Positions 10,101 to 18,267 of a stretch of 64,000 bases of DNA are shown here, in pieces. The stretch is taken from NCBI RefSeq assembly GCF_935822925.1, contig NZ_CAKXZS010000002.1, positions 1-64,000 on the forward strand, given 5' to 3'. The position numbers and the translations under genes are program-made. The stretch's first letter is position 1. Every line of letters begins with the position of its first letter. The stretch is from Mesorhizobium ventifaucium. GTDB lineage: Bacteria; Pseudomonadota; Alphaproteobacteria; Rhizobiales; Rhizobiaceae. The notes beneath the pieces were generated by a model. It did no database searches. It saw only the letters and a list, made by a program, of their open reading frames with translations, and was not told the DNA's origin.

Positions 10101-10314
10101 TCAGCTTGGCTTCCATCGGCCGCAGCAGAAGGCGTTCCGAATCCTCAGGCGAGATGCCCTGATAGATCAGGCTGACATACATCATGGGAATCGGAACGTC
10201 GGGTTCGGCTTCCTTCGGTGTCGACTGATAGGCGACCGCACCGGCAAGGATAAGGAACACCAGCACCGAAATGGTCAGCCTGGCATTGCTGATTGCGAGT
10301 TTTACGATATCCAT
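7138..10314 (-). CDS. RND efflux permease
   Basis: A 1058-residue inner-membrane proton/drug antiporter of the AcrB-like RND superfamily. It has the expected pattern of one N-terminal helix, a large periplasmic loop, six helices, a second large loop and six more helices. The proton-relay pair is visible in GMLVDDAIIVTE in the fourth transmembrane region. In the tenth transmembrane region GVVVNNNIVLID carries asparagine where AcrB has Lys940, as in several RND branches outside the AcrB/MexB group. It follows its membrane fusion partner by two bases. An outer-membrane channel gene is not present here, so the pump probably borrows one. Substrates cannot be assigned. Confidence 0.95.
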   Translation of the reverse strand: MDIVKLAISNARLTISVLVFLILAGAVAYQSTPKEAEPDVPIPMMYVSLIYQGISPEDSERLLLRPMEAKLKSLKGLKEMRSAAFQGGGYVLVEFHPQTDLATALQDTRSKVQDGKADLPQAAEEPVVSEVNVSEFPVLVVTLSGEVPERILTAAARELRDRIEEVPGVLEGALQGARDDLVEVVIDPMKLSSYGLQLEQLIGAVGDSNSLVAAGNIEGSEGKYAVKVPSLIETPQDVAALPIVAGPNAVVQAKDIATVRSTFKDAETVTRLDGKPAIAIEVKKRIGSNLIDTIAQVRAVSDAFIRTMPEGMHVTYTQDKSIFVNQLLGDLQNHVMIAVILVFIVILYALSGRASLLIGLAIPSSFLIGILLLAMMGYTINMIVLFSLILAVGMLVDDAIIVTEFAERRMSEGMPKAEAFALAAKRMAGPVIAATMTRIAAFSPLLFWPGIIGDFMKYMPITLIVTLSASMLYALVFAPALGALFAKAPPHHENDNRDGWYMAVVKQAVRFPLTVILLTVGLLFGVGFAYSKYGAGVEFFPNVEPDYGLLYVHARGNLSLAEMDAATTTAENRLLGWPGVKSVYTRVGKTQGGGQDIPEDVVGVIQYEFVDWRERKSANAILDELRGVMAGIPGVDVEVRVPEAGPPTGKPIQIRLSAVDPKGLDDKARAVAARIAKVPGVIDISDGLPPPGVDWALDVDRAKAAQYGISPTSVGTVVQLVTNGLKLSEYRPAGADDAVDIRLRLPEDRRTLSTLDDLRVQTSQGSVPISNFVVRKPEPTVGILNRIDGARTVVVQANVAAGEQVASVQQQVTQAVADMDLGSGIRWKLAGSNEDSAEASAFLSKAFGAAIFLIFLVLLMQFNKFTSVWLVLSCVVMATVGVFLGLLLTGEAFGIVMSGIGVIALAGVVVNNNIVLIDTYDRLREEGWDKMDAVLQTCRERARPVVLTAVSAILGVLPIAFGLGLEIFHHETTINAPSTQWWISLSSAIVFGLSFATLLTLVVTPSMLMVFTRSKNSRFYAFFRRVFRRGTPANATMETSARPGSLDEPEIAFPKAAE

Positions 10315-10316
10315 GA

Positions 10317-11498
10317 TTACTGCGTCCCGGCTGTCGCTTCGCCCAGCAGCTTCTGGATGGTCGCCTGGTCAGCCTCGACCGGCTTGACCACTTCGCCTTC
10401 CTTCACCAGTTCCTGGCCGGCGACGATGATGCGCGCATCGGCAGGGATGCCGCCGAGCACCAGGCCGGTTGGCGTATCGTCGACAAGATCGATCGGGAAG
10501 AACACGACCTTGTTATCCTTGTCGACGGCGCGGATGCCGAGGTCGCCCTTGTCGCCGAGCGTCACCACGGAGCGCGGCAGCATGACAGCGTCGGTCGGCT
10601 GCGCGCTCAGCCCGATCTCGGCCGTCATCCCAGCGGGAATGGTGCCCTCAGGATTAGGGATTGCGATCTCGACCCGGAAGGTGCGGGTGGCGGACGACGC
10701 GTCGCGGCTGATGTAGCGCACGGTGCCCTCGACATTCTGGCCGCTGACCAGCCGTACATTCGCCTTGTCGCCGATCTTCAGATAGCCGAGATCACGCTCG
10801 CTGACCTCGCCGCGGGCGATCACAGGGTCTAGGCTCAGAATGGTTGCCACCTCGCCGCCCTGCATCACCGAACTGCCAAGCTCCACCGGCACCCGGTCGA
10901 TGACGCCGTCGAACGGAGCCCTCACCTCATTGCGATCAAGCTGGGCTTGCATGGCTTCCAGCATCGACTGCGCTAAGGTCAGGGTGGAGCGAGCGTTGTC
11001 GAGCTGCAGCTTGGGCAGATTGCCGGTTTTCGCCAGCCGCGAGGCCGCATCAAGTTCGGCCTGACGCTGCGCGACAAGCTGCTTGGCATTGCTGAGCGCC
11101 GAAAGCTTTTCCTCGGTCGCAAGCATCAGCACGAGGTCGCCCGTCTTGACGTGCTGTCCTTGCTTGACCGGCAGCTTGTCGATGATGCCGTCGACCCGGG
11201 TCGCCAGCACCGCGCGCTTGTCGGCTTCGGTCAGTCCGGAAATCCGGATGGCGCGCGCATAGGTACGCCTGGGCGGAGTTATGGTCGCGACGGTGCGCAA
11301 GGTCGCCTTGGGCTGTTCTGCCGCACTGGCCTTGGCGTTGCCGGCGTCAGCCGCCTTTGGCTGCTCGACCTCCCCCGCCTTGGGCTCGTTGTCGGCGGCC
11401 GCGCTGCCGACGGATGAGAACTCGCCCGTCGCCATCCACGCAGCGAAACCGACAAGCACAACAATGGCTGCAAGCTTGTGAAACCTGTATTTCGGCAT
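10317..11498 (-). CDS. RND efflux periplasmic adaptor subunit
   Basis: A 393-residue membrane fusion protein linking an RND permease to an outer-membrane channel. It has an N-terminal anchor (residues 7-25), an Ala/Lys/Glu-rich linker, the biotinyl-lipoyl-like half motif around VDGIIDKLPVKQGQHVKTGDL, an alpha-helical hairpin and the matching second half NEVRAPFDGVIDRVPVELG. It is the first gene of the two-gene operon, with the permease two bases downstream. No adjacent regulator is visible. Confidence 0.94.
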   Translation of the reverse strand: MPKYRFHKLAAIVVLVGFAAWMATGEFSSVGSAAADNEPKAGEVEQPKAADAGNAKASAAEQPKATLRTVATITPPRRTYARAIRISGLTEADKRAVLATRVDGIIDKLPVKQGQHVKTGDLVLMLATEEKLSALSNAKQLVAQRQAELDAASRLAKTGNLPKLQLDNARSTLTLAQSMLEAMQAQLDRNEVRAPFDGVIDRVPVELGSSVMQGGEVATILSLDPVIARGEVSERDLGYLKIGDKANVRLVSGQNVEGTVRYISRDASSATRTFRVEIAIPNPEGTIPAGMTAEIGLSAQPTDAVMLPRSVVTLGDKGDLGIRAVDKDNKVVFFPIDLVDDTPTGLVLGGIPADARIIVAGQELVKEGEVVKPVEADQATIQKLLGEATAGTQ

Positions 11499-11619
11499 CG
11501 TCGTTTTTTCCAGTGCGCGGGATTCGGCCAGGCCGCGTCTTCTAACTCGGGCGCGTCGCCGATATGGGTGCGCGCAAGGCCGTGTTCAACTTGCCGTGAT
11601 CGGCGAACGAGCTTCTACA

Positions 11620-11898
11620 TCAAAGTTGCACCGCAATATAGTCAGAAATGTTGATGGGTAATACTTCGCTGGGGCAGGGTGCGGCCGCCGCCATGAGGCG
11701 CGCCGGACCAGCGCAGCCGTTCGTCTGCGATAGGCAATCGGCGCAGCGCGGATACGAAAACACCGTGTCCCACTCGGGCAGGCACTTGGCTGCATCGACC
11801 GTCATCGGTGCCGTTGCCTGGCTTTGTGCCGTCACGAAAGTCACGGCCGCAAACAGGATGGCAGCAGCTGTCAGCATGGTGGGAAATATTTCATGCAA
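11620..11898 (-). CDS. Small secreted cysteine-rich protein, third gene of the oxidoreductase operon
   Basis: A 92-residue product with a signal peptide (LTAAAILFAAVTFVTAQSQA) and a short mature part with five cysteines, including CADC and a second pair near GC. It lacks CxxCH, so it is not a c-type cytochrome. It overlaps the end of the molybdopterin subunit. The likely start is TTG at 11898, spaced well from an AAGGAGGTGACC inside the upstream gene. An ATG at 11894 in another frame would give MKYFP and then run out of frame, so a one-base indel near the start is possible. I do not recognise a family. Confidence 0.6.
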   Translation of the reverse strand: MHEIFPTMLTAAAILFAAVTFVTAQSQATAPMTVDAAKCLPEWDTVFSYPRCADCLSQTNGCAGPARLMAAAAPCPSEVLPINISDYIAVQL

Positions 11899-14164
11899 AG
11901 GTCACCTCCTTCGACATGGGCAGTGTCCGGATGCGCTTGCCGGTCAGTGCGAAGATGGCGTTGGCGAGTGCCGGTGCCGCCGGCGGCGTGCCGACTTCGC
12001 CGACGCCGCCCATCTTGTGAAAATTCTCCAGGATAGCGACTTCGAACGCCGGGCACTGGAAAATGCGCATGGCATCGTAGTCGTGAAAATTCGACTGTTC
12101 GACCATGCCGTCGGCGAAAGTAATCTCCTGACTGATCGCCGCCGACAGGCCATAGACGGCGCCGGAGATGAGCTGCGCCTCGATGATGCCGGGGTCGAGC
12201 GCGGTGCCGACATCGGCGGCGATCCACACCTTCTCAATGCGGATTCCGGCCGGCGTGTCGGCGACCTGGACGATCTCGCCGACCCAGCTGCCGAAGGACA
12301 GCGTGAACGTCATGCCCTTGGCCTTGCCGGCGGGCAGCGCCTCGCCCCATTTCGCCATTTCGGCGACCTTCTCGACCACCTTCACCGCTGCCGGATAGGC
12401 AGCCATCAGCTTCTTGCGCAGTTCGACCGGATCGGTCTTCCCGGCGACTGCGATCTCGTCCAGAAATCCTTCATGGAAGAAACCGTTGATCGAACTGCCC
12501 ACCGACCGCCAGGAGCCGACGGGGATCGAGACGGGTGCGGCGACGCCGGTCACTCGGTAGTTCGGGATCGTATAGGGCTGGTTATGGGCACCGTCGACAA
12601 TGGACTTGTCGGGCCCGAGCGGCGATATCGAGGGAAACAGCCGGCGCAAGGTGCTGGTTATCATCGATGGCGAGGCAATTGTCATGTCGATGGCCACCGG
12701 CATGCCGTCGTCGCCAAGCCGCGCCTGGAATTTGCCGACAGAAGCCGGCCGGTAGGCGTCGTGGCGCATGTCTTCCTCGCGCGTCCAGATCACCTTGATT
12801 GGCCGGCCTGCCGTTTCTTTCGCCATCAGCGCGGCACAGAGCGCATAATCAACCTCGACACGTCGGCCGAAGCCGCCGCCCATGAAGGTGGTGTGGACGC
12901 TGACCTTGTCCTGCTCAATGCCGACAGCATTGGCGCAAAGCTGCCGCACCAAGGTCGGCGCCTGATTGCCGCACCAGATGTCGAGGACGCCGTCCTTCAA
13001 CCGCGCCGTGGCGTTCATCGGCTCCATCGTCGCATGTGCCAGATAAGGCACCGCGTAGTCGGCCTCGACGATCTTTTCGCGCGGCGCGTCGGCGAAGGCG
13101 GTATCGACATCGCCATCGTCGCGCATCACTGACCCTTTTGTGCCGAGCGCCTGCTTCAGCACCTCTGAAATGCCGGCGCTATCCAGCGGATATTCGGGAT
13201 CGGCCCATTCGGTGTCGATCGCCTCCGCCGCCTTGAACGCCGCCCAGGTGTTTTCGGCGATGATGCCGAAGCCGTGGCCGTAATTCGTGTCGATCGGCAC
13301 GATCTTGATCACGCCAGGCATTTTCCCGGCCTTGGAGAAATCGACCTTGACCGGCTTGGCCCAGAAACGCGGGCTCATCTTGACCGTGCCGTACAGCATG
13401 TCCGGCAACGTCACGTCGATGCCGAAGATCGGCGCCCCGGTGACCTTGGCCGGCATGTCGATGCGTTTTTGCGGTTTGCCGAGCAGTTTCCAGTCGGCTT
13501 TGTCTTTGAGCCTGATTTCCGCTGGCGGCGCCATTGTCGCAGCGGTCGCGGCGACCGCGCCATAGGTCAGCGACTTGCCCGACGCCTTGTGCAGGATCGA
13601 GCCATTAGCCGTTTCCAGATCGGCAGCAGCTATACCGAGCTTTTGCGCGGCCGCTGCAATAAGCATCTGCCGCGCAGCGGCGCCGGCCTGCCGCATCTTG
13701 TCGAAACCGTCGCGCGTCGAGGCCGAGCCGCCGGTGCCTTGGAGAGCGAGGAATTTTCCGACCACGCCCATGCCGGCGCGCACTATTTCCGCGGTCATGC
13801 TTTCATCGAAGAAGGCGAACGGACCGCCCTCTTCCAGGATCGCTGAGTTGTAATAGGCGTAGGAGGCCGGGCCGTGCTCAACCTTGACCTGACCGAGCCC
13901 GACATCGAGCTCTTCGGCAACCATGGCGGCAAGCGTCGTCGAGATGCCTTGGCCCATCTCGGCACGCGGCGCGATGATGGTGATGGTGTTGTCGGCGCCG
14001 ATCTTCACATAGGGGTTGAAGGTCGCTTCATCAGCGGCGAGATTGCCTTCCAGCGGATTCGGATAGGGTTTGCGGTAGTAATAATAGCCGACGGCGACAC
14101 CGCCCGCGATAGCAGCCGCGCCGATGAGAAACGTGCGGCGGGCGATCTTTCCGATACTGGCCAT
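11891..14164 (-). CDS. iorB: Isoquinoline 1-oxidoreductase-type molybdopterin subunit
   Basis: A 757-residue large subunit of a xanthine-oxidase-family molybdenum hydroxylase of the IorB/aldehyde dehydrogenase type. The N-terminus carries a twin-arginine signal (ARRTFLIGAAA) followed by a hydrophobic stretch, so the enzyme is probably exported folded to the periplasm. Molybdopterin-binding blocks such as GQGISTTLAAMVAEEL and TFMGGGFGRR are visible. ATG 14164 is chosen because the Tat signal begins there; longer in-frame extensions are shadows. It follows the 2Fe-2S subunit by two bases. The physiological substrate is unknown; relatives oxidise N-heterocycles or aldehydes. Confidence 0.9.
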   Translation of the reverse strand: MASIGKIARRTFLIGAAAIAGGVAVGYYYYRKPYPNPLEGNLAADEATFNPYVKIGADNTITIIAPRAEMGQGISTTLAAMVAEELDVGLGQVKVEHGPASYAYYNSAILEEGGPFAFFDESMTAEIVRAGMGVVGKFLALQGTGGSASTRDGFDKMRQAGAAARQMLIAAAAQKLGIAAADLETANGSILHKASGKSLTYGAVAATAATMAPPAEIRLKDKADWKLLGKPQKRIDMPAKVTGAPIFGIDVTLPDMLYGTVKMSPRFWAKPVKVDFSKAGKMPGVIKIVPIDTNYGHGFGIIAENTWAAFKAAEAIDTEWADPEYPLDSAGISEVLKQALGTKGSVMRDDGDVDTAFADAPREKIVEADYAVPYLAHATMEPMNATARLKDGVLDIWCGNQAPTLVRQLCANAVGIEQDKVSVHTTFMGGGFGRRVEVDYALCAALMAKETAGRPIKVIWTREEDMRHDAYRPASVGKFQARLGDDGMPVAIDMTIASPSMITSTLRRLFPSISPLGPDKSIVDGAHNQPYTIPNYRVTGVAAPVSIPVGSWRSVGSSINGFFHEGFLDEIAVAGKTDPVELRKKLMAAYPAAVKVVEKVAEMAKWGEALPAGKAKGMTFTLSFGSWVGEIVQVADTPAGIRIEKVWIAADVGTALDPGIIEAQLISGAVYGLSAAISQEITFADGMVEQSNFHDYDAMRIFQCPAFEVAILENFHKMGGVGEVGTPPAAPALANAIFALTGKRIRTLPMSKEVTFA

Positions 14165-14166
14165 GG

Positions 14167-14628
14167 TCAGATCCCCGCCGTTTTGAGGACGACCGCTCGT
14201 TTGATCGCCACGCGGATTTTCGGGTAGGTGCCGCAGCGGCAGAGATTGCCGCCCATGGCATCGTCGATGTCGGCGTCGGTCGGGTCGGCAACCTGGTCGA
14301 GCAGCGCCACCGCGCTCATGATCTGGCCGGCCTGGCAGTAGCCGCATTGGGCGACCTGCTCTTCCAGCCATGCCTGCTGTACCGGATGCAGTTTGCCTTC
14401 GGTGCCGATGCCTTCGATCGTGGTGACCGCGCCGGTGACCTCACCGACCGGCAGCGAGCAGGAGCGGACAGGCTGGCCGTCGACATGCACCGTGCAGGCG
14501 CCGCAGGCGGCGATGCCGCAGCCGAACTTCGGCCCGGTCTTGCCCATGAGATCGCGCAGCGCCCACAGCAGCGGCATTTCGGGATCGGCATTGACGTCGA
14601 ATGCCTGCCCGTCGACGGTGAGGCGCAT
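14167..14628 (-). CDS. iorA: Isoquinoline 1-oxidoreductase-type 2Fe-2S subunit
   Basis: A 153-residue iron-sulfur subunit with two 2Fe-2S sites: plant-ferredoxin-type cysteines at 37, 42, 45 and 57 (CGIAACGAC...C) and the second cluster at 95, 98, 130 and 132 (CGYC...CRC). It passes electrons from the molybdenum site to an acceptor. It is first in the operon with the molybdopterin subunit. A divergent TetR gene and an inverted repeat at 14698-14722 lie directly upstream, so expression is probably repressed until an inducer is present. Confidence 0.94.
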   Translation of the reverse strand: MRLTVDGQAFDVNADPEMPLLWALRDLMGKTGPKFGCGIAACGACTVHVDGQPVRSCSLPVGEVTGAVTTIEGIGTEGKLHPVQQAWLEEQVAQCGYCQAGQIMSAVALLDQVADPTDADIDDAMGGNLCRCGTYPKIRVAIKRAVVLKTAGI

Positions 14629-14697
14629 GGGGATACCCTTTGTTGTCGTCCACAGCCCAAGGCAAAAGGCCGGTCGGCCATTTCGTCCTCATACATC

Positions 14698-14722
14698 TTG
14701 ACAAATTACGTCATTTTGTCAA
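14698..14722. promoter_or_regulatory. Probable TetR operator between iorA and its divergent regulator
   Basis: Inverted repeat TTGACAAA (14698-14705) and TTTGTCAA (14715-14722) separated by nine bases, midway between iorA and the TetR gene. Size and placement fit an autoregulatory operator covering both promoters. Confidence 0.7.
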
Positions 14723-14750
14723 CAGAACTTTTATAGGATAAAGTCCCGCC

Positions 14751-15347
14751 ATGATCGAGATCGAGGATATCGCCACCGACCCCAAGCGCGCCCGCATTCT
14801 GGACAGCGCGATGAAGGTGTTTCTGGCCTATGGTTTCGCCCGCACCACCATGGACGACATTGCGCGTGCCGCCGACATGTCGCGGCCGGCGCTTTATCTC
14901 CAGTTCAAGAACAAGACCGATATCTATCGCGCCATCGCGTTGATGCTGCTCTCCCGCTCGCTCGAACAGGCGAAAACGGCACTCGCCGGTGAAGAACCAT
15001 TTGCCGAGCGCATGATGCGGGCCATTGACGAAGCGCTGATCTCGATGACGCGCACCGTCCACGCCTCGCCGCATGGCGCCGAACTCCTTGACATGAAGTC
15101 GAGTCTCGCCGACCTGATCGGCTGCTGGCGCAGCCGGTTTGCCGATCATGTCGCCGCAGCGATCCAGAGCGAGGCCGGACGCAATGGCGTCGATCTCACC
15201 GCCAAGGGCTTGGCGGCAAAATTGCTGGCCGACATGCTGCTCGACGGGCTGGAAGGCATGAAGATGCGCATCAGCGATCCGGACGAGCAGAGGCGGGCTG
15301 CGGCCGCGCTGATCAGGGTGATCGATCTAGCCTTGCAAAAAAACTGA
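14751..15347 (+). CDS. TetR/AcrR family regulator of the oxidoreductase operon
   Basis: A 198-residue one-component repressor. The N-terminal helix-turn-helix spans about residues 9-55 (ARILDSAMKVFLAYGF, then DDIARAADMSRPALYLQFKNK). The C-terminal half is the variable ligand-binding helical bundle. It is divergent from iorA with the palindrome in between, which points to control of iorAB and of itself. The ligand is likely a substrate of the molybdenum enzyme, but this is inference. Confidence 0.92.
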   Translation: MIEIEDIATDPKRARILDSAMKVFLAYGFARTTMDDIARAADMSRPALYLQFKNKTDIYRAIALMLLSRSLEQAKTALAGEEPFAERMMRAIDEALISMTRTVHASPHGAELLDMKSSLADLIGCWRSRFADHVAAAIQSEAGRNGVDLTAKGLAAKLLADMLLDGLEGMKMRISDPDEQRRAAAALIRVIDLALQKN

Positions 15348-15359
15348 CAAACAAGCGCC

Positions 15360-16490
15360 TCAGGCTTGGCGGCGCGCGGCCTGGGGCTTCATGCGGGCAG
15401 CAAGGAACTCCTTGACCCGCCGCCCCGGTGCCGGTCCACGCACTGGCTTGAAGCCGTCGTCGAGTTCGCCTGAGAGGTCAAGCGTCGGCCGCTTGCCGAC
15501 GGTGTCGTAATTCTCCTCCAGCCAATCGCTGGCTGCGGTGCGGCCAAGGTCGCGCAGATAGGTCAGGAACGCCCATTCGGCATTGACCTTGGACGATGCC
15601 GACAGATCCTTGAATGCCTCGTCGGCATCGATGCGGTGCATGCGGATGTCGCGGTATTCGCCATGCGGCAGCCGGCCGGCGGCGATCAGTTCCTTGACGA
15701 AGGCGATCGAACGGAATTCACGCAGCAGCCCGGCATTGAAGGTGATCTCGTCGATGCGGTTCTGGATTTCGTTGGCGCTCTTCGGCGTCCCCTCGCGGAC
15801 CACCGGGTTGATCTGCACCAAAAGCACGTCCTCGGTGGCAGCCGTCTTGAAGAACGGGAACAGCGCTGGATTGCCGCCATAGCCGCCATCCCAGTAGGGC
15901 ACGCCCTTGATCTCGACGGCGCGGAACAGCTGCGGCAGGCAAGCCGACGCCATCACCGTGTCGAGGTCGATCTCGCCATCGGAAAAGACGCGTAACTGCC
16001 CGGTCTCGACATTGGTCGCGGAGATGAACAACTCCATCGCCTTGCAGGCGCGCACATTGCCGAAATCGATCTCCTGTTCGATCACATCGCGCAGCGGATT
16101 GAGGCCGAGCGGGTTGGCGACATAGGGCGAAAACACCCGCGACATGGTGTCGAAAAAGAGATAGCCCGGCGTGTTCTCGATCGACCAGTTGCCCCAGGCC
16201 ACGTCCCACGGCATGCGCTGCACCGGGCTGAACCGGCCCTTCCGCGCCACCGCGCGCCAGAAATCGTCGAGCTTCTGCCGCGCGCCCTCGACGCCGCCGC
16301 GAACCAAGCCGTCGGCCAGCGCCACCGCGTTCATGGCACCGGCGCTGGTGCCCGAAACCGCCGCGATGTCAAGCCGTCCGTCCTCCAGCAGCTGGTCGAG
16401 CACGCCCCAGGAAAAGGCGCCGTGCGAGCCGCCGCCCTGCAACGCGACGTTGATCTTTTTGGGCTCCTCCGCCTTGCCGTTTGTCGTCAT
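15360..16490 (-). CDS. Patatin-like phospholipase (DUF3734-type)
   Basis: A 376-residue serine lipase/acyl hydrolase with the patatin catalytic dyad. The oxyanion motif is LQGGGSHGAFSWG, the nucleophile lies in SGTSAG (Ser about 49), and the catalytic aspartate is in YWDGGYGGNP. The C-terminal region matches the extension (DUF3734) common in alphaproteobacterial members. It follows the 3-hydroxybutyrate dehydrogenase gene by 46 bp on the same strand. This pairing is frequent in rhizobia and suggests a role in storage-lipid or PHB-related turnover, which is inference. ATG 16490 is chosen; upstream in-frame sequence lacks family similarity. Confidence 0.92.
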   Translation of the reverse strand: MTTNGKAEEPKKINVALQGGGSHGAFSWGVLDQLLEDGRLDIAAVSGTSAGAMNAVALADGLVRGGVEGARQKLDDFWRAVARKGRFSPVQRMPWDVAWGNWSIENTPGYLFFDTMSRVFSPYVANPLGLNPLRDVIEQEIDFGNVRACKAMELFISATNVETGQLRVFSDGEIDLDTVMASACLPQLFRAVEIKGVPYWDGGYGGNPALFPFFKTAATEDVLLVQINPVVREGTPKSANEIQNRIDEITFNAGLLREFRSIAFVKELIAAGRLPHGEYRDIRMHRIDADEAFKDLSASSKVNAEWAFLTYLRDLGRTAASDWLEENYDTVGKRPTLDLSGELDDGFKPVRGPAPGRRVKEFLAARMKPQAARRQA

Positions 16491-16536
16491 CGCGTGGTCC
16501 TCGATTTGTCGGCCGGATTTGTTCGCACGCTCAAAT

Positions 16537-17334
16537 TCACTGCGCGGTCCAGCCGCCGTCGACCGAAATTTGCGTGCCGTTGATCTGCGCTGCCGCATCC
16601 GAGCACAGGAACACCGCGGCAGCGGCAACTTGCTCGACCGTGACGAATTCCTTGGTCGGCTGCTTGTCGAGCATAACCTCGCGGACCACCGTGTCGCGGT
16701 CCATCTTGTTCGCCTTCATCTGGTCGGGGATCTGCGCCTCGACCAGCGGCGTCAGCACATAGCCGGGACAGATGGCGTTGCAGGTGATCTTGTCGCGCGC
16801 CAGTTCCAAAGCGACCGTCTTGGTCAGCCCCATGATGCCGTGCTTGGCCGCGACATAGGCCGATTTGAACGGCGAGGCGACCAGCCCATGGGCCGAGGCG
16901 ATGTTGACGATCCTGCCGCCGCCGGCCTCTCTCATCAGCGGGATGGCGGCGGCGATGGTGTGGAAGGCCGACGACAAATTGACGGCAATGATGGCGTCCC
17001 ACTTCTCGCTGGGAAATTCTTCCAGCGGCGCGACATGCTGGATGCCGGCATTGTTGACCAGGATGTCGACCGAGCCGAAGCTCTCGGCTGCCTTTGCGAC
17101 CAGCGACCGGCATTCGGCCGGCTTTGACATATCTGCCTTGATGTAGACGGTCTTCACGCCATGATGCTTGGCGATCGCATCGGTGACGGCCTGGTCGTCG
17201 GCCGTGTCGGAAAAGGAATTGACGACGATGTTGCAGCCATCCGCCGCGAGCGCATGGACGATTGCCAGGCCGATGCCCGAGGTGGAACCGGTTACGATGG
17301 CGGTTTTTCTGCTGGGCAAGGCGAAATCCTTCAT
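16537..17334 (-). CDS. bdhA: D-3-hydroxybutyrate dehydrogenase
   Basis: A 265-residue NAD-dependent short-chain dehydrogenase oxidising 3-hydroxybutyrate to acetoacetate, the step that returns degraded PHB to central metabolism. Motifs: cofactor TGSTSGIG (15-22), NNAG, catalytic serine in IASAHG, and YVAAKHG. The QINGTQISVDGGWTAQ ending is typical of the 3-hydroxybutyrate dehydrogenase subgroup. It leads the operon with the patatin-like gene. phaR and phaAB lie 1.6 to 4.5 kb away, so synthesis and breakdown genes are close neighbours. Start ATG 17334 fits the family; longer extensions do not. Confidence 0.92.
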   Translation of the reverse strand: MKDFALPSRKTAIVTGSTSGIGLAIVHALAADGCNIVVNSFSDTADDQAVTDAIAKHHGVKTVYIKADMSKPAECRSLVAKAAESFGSVDILVNNAGIQHVAPLEEFPSEKWDAIIAVNLSSAFHTIAAAIPLMREAGGGRIVNIASAHGLVASPFKSAYVAAKHGIMGLTKTVALELARDKITCNAICPGYVLTPLVEAQIPDQMKANKMDRDTVVREVMLDKQPTKEFVTVEQVAAAAVFLCSDAAAQINGTQISVDGGWTAQ

Positions 17335-17489
17335 TACGGCGCTAACGGACCATATTGCAGTGCAGCATATATGTCTGGTGTGGCGCAAAAACAGCGGCAC
17401 AGCGTGGCGATGACATGAAATTTTTGTCATGAATGAGGACACCCTCACTCGAAGCTGTACGCCTGACAACCAGTGCGAAGACAGTTTTG

Positions 17490-18167
17490 TCAGCGATCCC
17501 CGGGAGCCACTTCAGCGCGCGTTTTGGAATTTGTCATCTGGCTCATGAAAAGACGAAGAGCTTTCCGTACGGCGAGCGATGGCGGCTCGGACGGATGCCA
17601 CTCCGGGAAATGACCATCGATCGCCATGCGTGCCAATCCGTAGACAAATGCGCGCGCGGCAAGCACGAGATGATCGAAGTCGGTGTCCGGAGCGAGCCGA
17701 CCTTGATGTTGCGCTTGGGTCAGCAGGTCGATCATTTTCCGGCGAATGGCTTCATTCTGATCACGAAGACTATCCGACGCGTCGAAATCAATCAGCGTTC
17801 GAGAACTGATGATCTGGAAATGCGTGGGATTGTTGATCGCCCATTCCAGATACCCCTGTCCGATTGCTTCGAAGGCCACAATGGGATCTGCGCTGTCGAC
17901 TTTGGACTGTGCATTGGCAACAGCCTCGGTCAGCCGGTTCATCGCCTGTTCGGCGACTGCGGTCAGCAGTGCTGACTTCGACCGAAAATGCCGGAATGGC
18001 GCGCCGGGTGAAACGCCGGCACGTTTTGCTGCCTCGCGCACAGACACATGCTCTGCTCCGCGTTCCTCGATGATCCCCACGGTTGCCGCGATCAAGGCCT
18101 CGACCAGATTGCCGTGATGATAGCGCTTGGGGTTGGCGGCTTCGCTGGAATCCCTGGTGTTGGTCAT
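17490..18167 (-). CDS. TetR family regulator with WHG-type C-terminal domain
   Basis: A 225-residue regulator. The DNA-binding domain opens with RYHHGNLVEALI and contains VREAAKRAGVSPGAPFRHF. This start and the PFRHFRSKSAL recognition helix are typical of TetR proteins with a TetR_C_33 (WHG) effector domain. It is divergent from the secreted-protein gene at 18268, with two TGTAATCA-type palindromes in the 100-bp gap. It probably represses both itself and that gene. ATG 18167 is preferred; an in-frame start at 18182 is possible. Confidence 0.9.
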   Translation of the reverse strand: MTNTRDSSEAANPKRYHHGNLVEALIAATVGIIEERGAEHVSVREAAKRAGVSPGAPFRHFRSKSALLTAVAEQAMNRLTEAVANAQSKVDSADPIVAFEAIGQGYLEWAINNPTHFQIISSRTLIDFDASDSLRDQNEAIRRKMIDLLTQAQHQGRLAPDTDFDHLVLAARAFVYGLARMAIDGHFPEWHPSEPPSLAVRKALRLFMSQMTNSKTRAEVAPGDR

Positions 18168-18192
18168 GCCTGCCAATAGCACGACTCCGACA

Positions 18193-18209
18193 TGTAATCA
18201 CCGATTATT
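18193..18209. promoter_or_regulatory. Second, imperfect TetR operator
   Basis: TGTAATCACCGATTATT shares the full left half-site TGTAATCA with the palindrome at 18233-18249, and its right half matches at five of eight positions. The two are 40 bp apart centre to centre, close to four helical turns. It lies nearer the TetR start. Confidence 0.55.
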
Positions 18210-18232
18210 TACTTGCGTCCAAGCGTGTCGTA

Positions 18233-18249
18233 TGTAATCAGTGATTACA
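18233..18249. promoter_or_regulatory. Perfect TetR operator palindrome
   Basis: TGTAATCA-G-TGATTACA is a perfect 8-1-8 palindrome ending 18 bp before the start codon of the secreted-protein gene. A bound repressor would block the promoter or early elongation of that gene. Confidence 0.75.
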
Positions 18250-18267
18250 ACGTCAATGGAGGTTACC

